From UBA2965 sp036526135 (GTDB lineage: Bacteria; Pseudomonadota; Gammaproteobacteria; Pseudomonadales; Azotimanducaceae): a stretch of 27,839 nucleotides of DNA. The stretch is from contig DATCZA010000075.1 of NCBI GenBank assembly GCA_036526135.1, positions 1 to 27,839 on the forward strand, written 5' to 3'. The stretch's first letter is position 1; every line of letters starts with the position of its first letter. A program made the translations under genes and the position numbers. Positions 23,326-27,839 of this stretch are shown here, in pieces. A model generated the notes under the pieces. That model did not search any database, was not told the origin of the DNA, and was given only the letters and a program-made list of their open reading frames with translations.

Positions 23326-23339
23326 TATCAGATATCAGA
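23326..23339. repeat. Tandem 7-bp direct repeat upstream of the ThuA-like gene
   Basis: TATCAGA occurs twice in immediate succession, in an AT-rich patch 48-61 bases ahead of the ThuA-like gene start at 23278. The junction also makes GATATC. Such direct repeats may be regulator half-sites; it could also be chance in a relaxed intergenic sequence. Confidence 0.35.
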
Positions 23340-23351
23340 CGGCGAAAGGCG

Positions 23352-23378
23352 CCGCGGGTCGGCAACGCCGGCCCGCGG
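23352..23378 (-). terminator. Strong 12-bp stem-loop after the SDR gene
   Basis: The arms CCGCGGG-T-CGGC and GCCG-G-CCCGCGG pair with one T/G wobble around a 3-base loop. It lies 27 bases beyond the SDR stop in the direction of transcription. No T-run follows. It probably ends or processes the upstream transcript, which would split the cluster into two units. Confidence 0.5.
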
Positions 23379-23404
23379 TATCCCTTCAGACGACCGCGCG
23401 CACC

Positions 23405-24163
23405 TCAGAACTGGATGCGTTTCGTCAGGCCGCCGTCTATGACGATGTTGGTACCGGTGGTGAATCCCGCCCGCGGGCTGGCAAGAAACGCGACCTGCGC
23501 CGCGACTTCCTCCGCCGTGCCCATGCGTCCAATGGGGATGTCGGCGACGGTGGCATCGTAAAACGCGGTCATGTGCTGCTTGATGTTGTCCCACGCACCG
23601 CCCTCGATGAAGATCGGGCCGGGGCTCACGGCGTTGACGCGAATGCCCTTGGGCGCCAGATCCTGCGACAGAGCACCGTTGTAGTTCAGAAGCGCCGCTT
23701 TCAGAGCGTTGTAAGGACCCGCGCTCATGAATTTCTCGAGGGCCGCAGTGGTCGAGATGAGAACCACGCTGGCGTTCTCGGATTTTTCCAGATAGGGCAT
23801 GGCGCCCTCGACCATCCGGACCGCGCCGAGCATGTCGTACTCGAGGTGCCTGCGCCAGGCATCCTCTCCCTGCGCACCACCGCCACTGACGTTGGAGACG
23901 ATGCAGTCGATGCCGCCGAGCGCTTCGGCGCTGGCGGCGATCCAGGCCTTGAACGCGTCTCCGTCACCCACGTCGACGGCCTGGCCGAAAGCGGTGACGC
24001 CCTTGGCGCTCAGGTCGGCCACGGCAGCCTCGACCTCTTCGGCGTTGCGTGCGCAGATGGCCACGTTGCAGCCCTCGTCGGCCAGGGCGTTCGCGATCGC
24101 CCGGCCAATACCCTTGGTCCCACCGGTGATCAGCGCTTTTGATCCTTTGAGTTGTAAATCCAT
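23405..24163 (-). CDS. Short-chain dehydrogenase/reductase (SDR)
   Basis: 252 residues, a classical SDR. NAD(P) binds at TGGTKGIG (13-20), NVSG is at 91-94, and the catalytic Tyr151 and Lys155 (YNALK) lie with Ser137 upstream. A late SPGPIFIEGG and the C-terminal TGTNIVIDGGL are also typical. It would oxidise a hydroxyl made by the Rieske oxygenase to a ketone, or reduce one. The ATG is preceded by AGAGGA. It lies 45 bases after the ferredoxin gene. Confidence 0.93.
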   Translation of the reverse strand: MDLQLKGSKALITGGTKGIGRAIANALADEGCNVAICARNAEEVEAAVADLSAKGVTAFGQAVDVGDGDAFKAWIAASAEALGGIDCIVSNVSGGGAQGEDAWRRHLEYDMLGAVRMVEGAMPYLEKSENASVVLISTTAALEKFMSAGPYNALKAALLNYNGALSQDLAPKGIRVNAVSPGPIFIEGGAWDNIKQHMTAFYDATVADIPIGRMGTAEEVAAQVAFLASPRAGFTTGTNIVIDGGLTKRIQF

Positions 24164-24208
24164 CGTCAGTGTCCTCTCTTTTTCGTTTCCCAGCTGTCTG
24201 GAGCTGCG

Positions 24209-24553
24209 TTAGTTGAGCGGCCCGAATCGGGGACGGGCCGGCAGATCGTCAGCGGTAACCGTTACGTGAACTTTGCCCCCTTCCAAAGTCACCGGAAATG
24301 TCTTGATCGGCTGCGAAGCCGGCGCCGCAAGGCAGTGCCCGTTGCGGATGTCGAAACGGGCACCATGCAGCGGGCAGTTGATCTCGTGCCCGCGCAGCTT
24401 GCCCGTCGAGAGCACCTGCCTGGCGTGACTGCAGCGGTTGGACACAGCGTAATACTGCCCGTCCACCCGGCACAATAGCACGTCAACGCCGTTGACGTTG
24501 CAAGCCATCATCTCGCCATCATCGAGGGCGTTCTGAGGGGCCACCGGCGTCAT
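24209..24553 (-). CDS. Rieske [2Fe-2S] ferredoxin
   Basis: 114 residues. Cys41-x-His43 (RCSHAR) and Cys60-x2-His63 (CPLHGARF) form the Rieske cluster. The sequence also has GHEINCPLHGARFDIRNG and a PIKTFPVTLEGGKVHV ending, as in ferredoxins of ring-hydroxylating oxygenases. It should carry electrons from a reductase to the oxygenase encoded just upstream. The gap to that gene is one base, so they are translationally coupled. No ferredoxin reductase is present in the window. Confidence 0.93.
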   Translation of the reverse strand: MTPVAPQNALDDGEMMACNVNGVDVLLCRVDGQYYAVSNRCSHARQVLSTGKLRGHEINCPLHGARFDIRNGHCLAAPASQPIKTFPVTLEGGKVHVTVTADDLPARPRFGPLN

Positions 24554-24554
24554 T

Positions 24555-25874
24555 TTAGGTCATCCACTTGATCGGCTGTCTGTGGAGATAGTCGTCGAGC
24601 GTCTTGTGGAAATGACGAATGCGAAGCTCCTGGCTGGAGATCCACAGACCGCGGAATCCCGTGCTGTTCATGCCGCGCTGAACCATGGGCAGGTTGCTGG
24701 CGTCCTGATCGAGCACCTCTCCCAGGGTGTCCTCGCCGTGCTTCCACTGACGATGTGGCGGCCGCTCGGGCCACTCCGTGCCGGCCGGCATCATCGAGTA
24801 GTTCTGCACGTCGTAGAACATCTTGTTCGGGTCCGTGGGATGCGGACGCTGCCTGAACACCATCACGCTGTTGCAATGGGTGTTGAACGTGATGTTCGGG
24901 AAGATCATGTAGTGATAGTCGTCGGTCAGCTGATCGTCGTTGAGTTCCGAGTAATCGAAGCCCTGGACCTCGGCATTCGCACGCACCCATTTCTGGATGC
25001 CGCGCCGCACCTCGAGACCGTCGCCGTCGAAGTTGTCCGGATCCATTCCGTAGCTTTCCATGAAGACCCGGAGCGCCTCCGCGATCGGCGTGCCGTCCTC
25101 GATGTGCGTGCTCACGCAGCCGAAGGGGATCAGGTACCGGTTGTGCTTCTCGTAACAGTCGATCTGCACGTCCATGTCTTCGAGCATCCACATGAGCTGC
25201 GGATGGGTTCCGGCCACGTGATAGGTTTCGTTGAACGCATCCACCGAAGCTTTCCAGTTGACGTCCCACTCCACCGTGACGTCATTGACCAGCGCCATCT
25301 TCTCGAAGTGGTAGGGATCCAGGTGCTCGGGGATCATGCCGAGAAAATCTTCCAGCGGCTCCACGTCCGGGTTGAGGCTGAACCATACCCAGGCGCCCCA
25401 CGCGGCGCAGGGGAGCTTGACGATGGCGAGCTTCTCGCAGGGAACGCCCTGAGGGAAGGTCTCCTGGTCGGGAACGTTGACGATCTCGCCCCGCAGGTTG
25501 TACTCCCAGAGGTGGTAGGAGCACCTGAACGTCTTGGTGTTGCCGCCCTTACCGTACGCCACCTGGTTACCGCGATGAGAGCAGACGTTGTAGAACGCGT
25601 TGTAATCGCCGTTCTCGTCCCGGGTGATGACGATGCTCTCCTTGCCTATCTCGGTGACGACGTAGTCGCCCGGATTCTGCAGGTCGCCGATCCAGGCACC
25701 CATGAGCCAGACCTTGGTCCACATCCGATCCCACTCGAGCTGCATGAACTCGGGGGACGTGTACCGCTCTTTCGGAATAATGTCGTAGCCCAGATCAGGA
25801 TCAGGTTCCTTCTGAGGGGGCGTCCTCGAAGTCTGCGGGTCTGCGAACCGCTCGATCTTGCGATAAACCGTCAT
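24555..25874 (-). CDS. Rieske non-heme iron oxygenase, alpha subunit (cluster)
   Basis: 439 residues. The Rieske site is Cys98-x-His100 (VCSHRG) and Cys118-x2-His121 (CSYHLW). The usual Gly right after this His is Leu122, an uncommon variant. The catalytic domain has NETYHVAGTH, giving His219 and His224 with Glu216 at the bridging position. VLDQDASNLP and VQRGMNSTGFRG in the C-terminal part probably hold the Asp ligand. It is a standalone alpha subunit; no beta subunit gene is next to it. The ATG follows a very strong GAGGAGG, 7 bases upstream. It lies 108 bases from the upstream ThuA-like gene, and that gap holds a dyad. Confidence 0.94.
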   Translation of the reverse strand: MTVYRKIERFADPQTSRTPPQKEPDPDLGYDIIPKERYTSPEFMQLEWDRMWTKVWLMGAWIGDLQNPGDYVVTEIGKESIVITRDENGDYNAFYNVCSHRGNQVAYGKGGNTKTFRCSYHLWEYNLRGEIVNVPDQETFPQGVPCEKLAIVKLPCAAWGAWVWFSLNPDVEPLEDFLGMIPEHLDPYHFEKMALVNDVTVEWDVNWKASVDAFNETYHVAGTHPQLMWMLEDMDVQIDCYEKHNRYLIPFGCVSTHIEDGTPIAEALRVFMESYGMDPDNFDGDGLEVRRGIQKWVRANAEVQGFDYSELNDDQLTDDYHYMIFPNITFNTHCNSVMVFRQRPHPTDPNKMFYDVQNYSMMPAGTEWPERPPHRQWKHGEDTLGEVLDQDASNLPMVQRGMNSTGFRGLWISSQELRIRHFHKTLDDYLHRQPIKWMT

Positions 25875-25903
25875 GCCGTTAATCCTCCTCTCTTGGCTGC
25901 CAG

Positions 25904-25934
25904 CTGAAAACAGTCAACTGTGCAGGTTTTAACA
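25904..25934. promoter_or_regulatory. Candidate operator dyad upstream of the Rieske oxygenase gene
   Basis: The core ACAGT-CA-ACTGT (25910-25921) is a perfect short dyad. It sits within wider near-symmetric arms CTGAAAAC and GTTTTAACAG in an AT-richer gap. It lies 30-60 bases before the Rieske start at 25874, where a repressor such as the divergent TetR protein could bind. No promoter elements with good matches could be fixed. Confidence 0.4.
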
Positions 25935-25982
25935 GGCGATTTGTACCACCACCGCCGCCGGTTTGCACCCCCGCATGCCCGT

Positions 25983-26798
25983 TCAGGCACCCGTGCGGCC
26001 GCCGCTCCCGGCGCGGCCCCGAGCCGACGCCTCCGAAACCCAGAAGATCGCGTTGCGGATCAGCTTCTGAAAATGGGGGTTGGCGTAGGCCACCGGGTCG
26101 TCTCCGCACTGCAGGTAGACGATGCGGCTGTTGCCGCGATTGCGCGTCCAGCCCACCAGGTTGCTGCCCGGCTCGTGCTCCCAGCCTTCGTTGTCGTACA
26201 TCTTCTGGTCGCGAACGACCCGTGCGGCGGAGTAGAAGTTGTCCCGGGTGAACGAGAAGTCGCTTCGCAGAAGGGGCTCCACGCTGTCCTCGAACACCTC
26301 GTAGAGATACAGCTCGTCCGTAATGCTAAAGGAGCCCGGAATGCCCTCGGTCACCGGATGTTTCGCCACCACGCTGACCGTGTGCTCGACGCCGTGACGG
26401 TATCCGGAATCCGGACAGGACCGGCCCCGCAGCTCTGCCGGCAGATAGAGAAACCGCCCGCCGACGATCTCGGCAAACTCGTCCCATGCCGGCCATCCGG
26501 CCACCGCGTGGTGCAGAAAAACGAACCCGTGACCGCTGTCGACGAGCTCCAGAAACTGACGGCGGAAATCCTCTCGGGGCTCCGCGAAATCGGGCGCCCG
26601 GTCGGGATGAAAACGGATGCCGGGCATGTCGTACATCACGAAGGCGTCGTAGGCTTCGGCCTCGCGGACGTTGAACAGAGCCTCTGCGGCGGGATGCTCC
26701 ACGTGGGTCCAGTCGACACCGTCCATGACATCGAAGATCTGAAAGAACGGTTCCCTCTCGAAGGGATGACCCTTCGTAACCAGCAGAATGCTTCTCAT
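25983..26798 (-). CDS. ThuA-like domain protein (first gene of the cluster)
   Basis: 271 residues of the ThuA-like fold: RSILLVTKGHPFERE, YDAFVMYDMPGIRF, FLELVDSGHGFVFLHHAVAGWP, IVGGRFLYLPAEL, VVAKHPVTEGIPGSFSITDELY, and a final NSRIVYLQCGDDPVAYANPHFQKL. These are the family's standard blocks. The ATG at 26798 follows GGGGGGAG and is preferred over an in-frame codon at 26870. It is divergent from the TetR gene and is the first gene of the minus-strand cluster. It differs widely from the other ThuA-like protein, so the two are not recent duplicates. Confidence 0.9.
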   Translation of the reverse strand: MRSILLVTKGHPFEREPFFQIFDVMDGVDWTHVEHPAAEALFNVREAEAYDAFVMYDMPGIRFHPDRAPDFAEPREDFRRQFLELVDSGHGFVFLHHAVAGWPAWDEFAEIVGGRFLYLPAELRGRSCPDSGYRHGVEHTVSVVAKHPVTEGIPGSFSITDELYLYEVFEDSVEPLLRSDFSFTRDNFYSAARVVRDQKMYDNEGWEHEPGSNLVGWTRNRGNSRIVYLQCGDDPVAYANPHFQKLIRNAIFWVSEASARGRAGSGGRTGA

Positions 26799-26827
26799 GC
26801 TCCCCCCATGCATCCTGCCCCGCGCGG

Positions 26828-26856
26828 TTGCTCCGCTTGGGCACGGCGCATAACAT
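26828..26856 (+). promoter_or_regulatory. Weak candidate promoter for the TetR gene
   Basis: TTGCTC at 26828 and TAACAT at 26851-26856 are 17 bases apart (3 and 4 of 6 consensus matches). If used, the ATG at 26855 would lie within the -10 element, so the gene would start at 26885. The evidence is only consensus matching. Confidence 0.25.
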
Positions 26857-26884
26857 GGCAACGATATCACAGCGGGCCAACCTC

Positions 26885-27559
26885 ATGGCAGACGCCAGCG
26901 CGCTGAGCGAGGACCCAAAAGAACAGACCTGGCAGCAGACCAAGAGCGCGCTGACGCGCACCGCGATTCTTGAGGCCGCCGTTCTCTGCTTCTACGAGCT
27001 CGGATACGCCAGCACCACGACGGAGAACATTGCCAACGCGGCCGGCGTGTCGCGGGGAGCGATGCTCCATCACTTCCCCACGCGCTTCGATCTGATCCGA
27101 GCCGCGGTCGAGCACCTCAACCAGAAGCGCCTGGACTGGTACGCGGCGGAGGAAGAGGAGATCCAGCGCGGCGCCGAGCACACCAGGATCGAGGAAGGCA
27201 TCGATACCTACTGGAAACAGCTGAACACGCCCGAGTTCATCGTTTTTCACGAGCTGAACGTCGCTGCCCGCACGGATCCCGAGCTTGCCGAGGTGCTGGT
27301 ACCGGCGCTTCGCGAGTTCCGGCAGAAATCAGAGGAGGCCTCCCGCCAGGTCTTCCCCGACCTGGCGCTCTCCGAAGCCTGGGAACGGACGAACTTTCTC
27401 TCCCGGTTTCTGCTGGAGGGCATGGCGGCCGCGAAGATGATCGAGGGCCCGGAGGTTCCCGATCAGCAGATGCTCGAATGGCTCAAACGCGAGCTCAGGC
27501 GCAGCTACCAGGACGTGCTGAACACCGTCCGCCGACCCGGCTCGCCCACCGACGAGTAA
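26885..27559 (+). CDS. TetR/AcrR-family transcriptional regulator
   Basis: About 224 residues from the ATG at 26885; ATG 26855 and TTG 26828 are longer alternatives, none with a clear ribosome site. The N-terminal helix-turn-helix reads RTAILEAAVLCFYELGYASTT, then ENIANAAGVSRGAMLHHFPT and RFDLIRAAV, a complete TetR DNA-binding domain at about residues 24-75. A helical ligand-binding domain follows. Its position, divergent from the first gene of the catabolic cluster, suggests it represses that cluster and perhaps itself, with the pathway substrate as inducer. The regulon is inference. Confidence 0.9.
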   Translation: MADASALSEDPKEQTWQQTKSALTRTAILEAAVLCFYELGYASTTTENIANAAGVSRGAMLHHFPTRFDLIRAAVEHLNQKRLDWYAAEEEEIQRGAEHTRIEEGIDTYWKQLNTPEFIVFHELNVAARTDPELAEVLVPALREFRQKSEEASRQVFPDLALSEAWERTNFLSRFLLEGMAAAKMIEGPEVPDQQMLEWLKRELRRSYQDVLNTVRRPGSPTDE

Positions 27560-27567
27560 CCCAGGCT

Positions 27568-27581
27568 CCGGGCGATCCCGG
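27568..27581. terminator. Short stem-loop between the TetR and acyl-CoA synthetase genes
   Basis: CCGGG-CGAT-CCCGG is a perfect 5-bp stem within the 24-bp gap between two convergent stop codons. It could serve both genes, but there is no T-run and it is short. Confidence 0.3.
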
Positions 27582-27583
27582 TT

Positions 27584-27839
27584 CTACTCCCAGTAAGGCG
27601 CCCGCAGCTTGCGCTTGTTGATCTTGCCCATGGTGGTGCGCCCGAGATCGTCGACGATGTCCACGGTGCGAGGGCACTTGTAGTGGGACAACCGCTCCCG
27701 GCACCACGCCATGACGTCCTCCGGATCGGGCGGCGTGGCCGGATCCCGGGGAATCACCAGCGCTTTGAGCTCCTCGCCCATCTCCTGGTTGGGAACGCCG
27801 ATGCACGCCACGTCCAGCACCTCCGGATGCTCGATGATC
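27584..27839 (-). CDS. Acyl-CoA synthetase (AMP-binding), C-terminal end only
   Basis: The last 84 residues of an adenylate-forming enzyme are visible; the rest lies beyond the right edge. The segment opens IIEHPEVLDVACIGVPNQEMGEELKALVI, the start of the C-terminal swivel domain. GKINKRKLR at the end contains the lysine that acts in adenylation (first Lys of TTMGKINKRK). It would activate a carboxylic acid to an acyl-CoA, which the acyl-CoA dehydrogenase of the cluster could then use. It is convergent with the TetR gene, 24 bases apart. Confidence 0.9.
   Translation of the reverse strand, partial: IIEHPEVLDVACIGVPNQEMGEELKALVIPRDPATPPDPEDVMAWCRERLSHYKCPRTVDIVDDLGRTTMGKINKRKLRAPYWE

Noticed and set aside
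1..27839. CRISPR arrays, tRNA, rRNA, transposases and phage genes
   Set aside because: Reading both strands I found no regularly spaced repeats, RNA-gene signatures or mobile-element proteins.

Overview
The window is GC-rich, densely coded bacterial chromosome. The gene families (RsgA, malate synthase G, a DUF4212 plus VC_2705-type symporter, many Rieske, LLM and acyl-CoA enzymes) and the Shine-Dalgarno style suggest a Pseudomonadota, probably a metabolically versatile gammaproteobacterium of the kind that degrades hydrocarbons, terpenoids or aromatics. That placement is inference. I see no rRNA, tRNA, CRISPR array, insertion sequence or phage gene, and no gene-free stretch over 300 bases.

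Left accessory block (1-4949): a cut-off EthD-like gene on the minus strand. Divergent from it are a short linalool dehydratase/isomerase-like ORF that looks internally deleted, a small unknown protein, a Rieske oxygenase alpha subunit and a second small ferredoxin-fold (EthD/Dabb-type) protein. A minus-strand pair DUF1326-DUF2182 (Cys- and Met-rich, overlapping by 4 bp) and a secreted glycine-zipper protein follow.

Housekeeping-like block (5104-12824): a DUF2254-like membrane protein on plus, then a minus-strand run. In transcription order the run is a NUDT19-like NUDIX hydrolase, an HSL-family esterase, an Eis-like acetyltransferase, a YgjP-like metallopeptidase, RsgA and a PLP aminotransferase. 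Several of these junctions overlap or nearly touch. The aminotransferase has a hairpin over its ribosome binding site.

C2/transport block (12919-18160): on plus, an LLM-class flavin oxidoreductase, then the two-gene sodium/solute symporter. Convergent to these is malate synthase G.

Right catabolic cluster (18245-26798, minus, with a divergent TetR regulator at 26885-27559). In transcription order: a ThuA-like protein, a Rieske oxygenase alpha subunit, its Rieske ferredoxin, an SDR dehydrogenase, a second ThuA-like protein, an LLM oxidoreductase, a class III (GSA-like) aminotransferase, a carboxymuconolactone decarboxylase/AhpD-like protein and an acyl-CoA dehydrogenase, then malate synthase G. 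LLM, aminotransferase and CMD genes are chained by 4-bp overlaps. The content suggests oxygenation, alcohol oxidation and further breakdown to acyl-CoA and C2 units, but the substrate cannot be read from sequence. I know of no described pathway with this set, so it is the best candidate here for an undescribed system. An acyl-CoA synthetase is cut off by the right edge.
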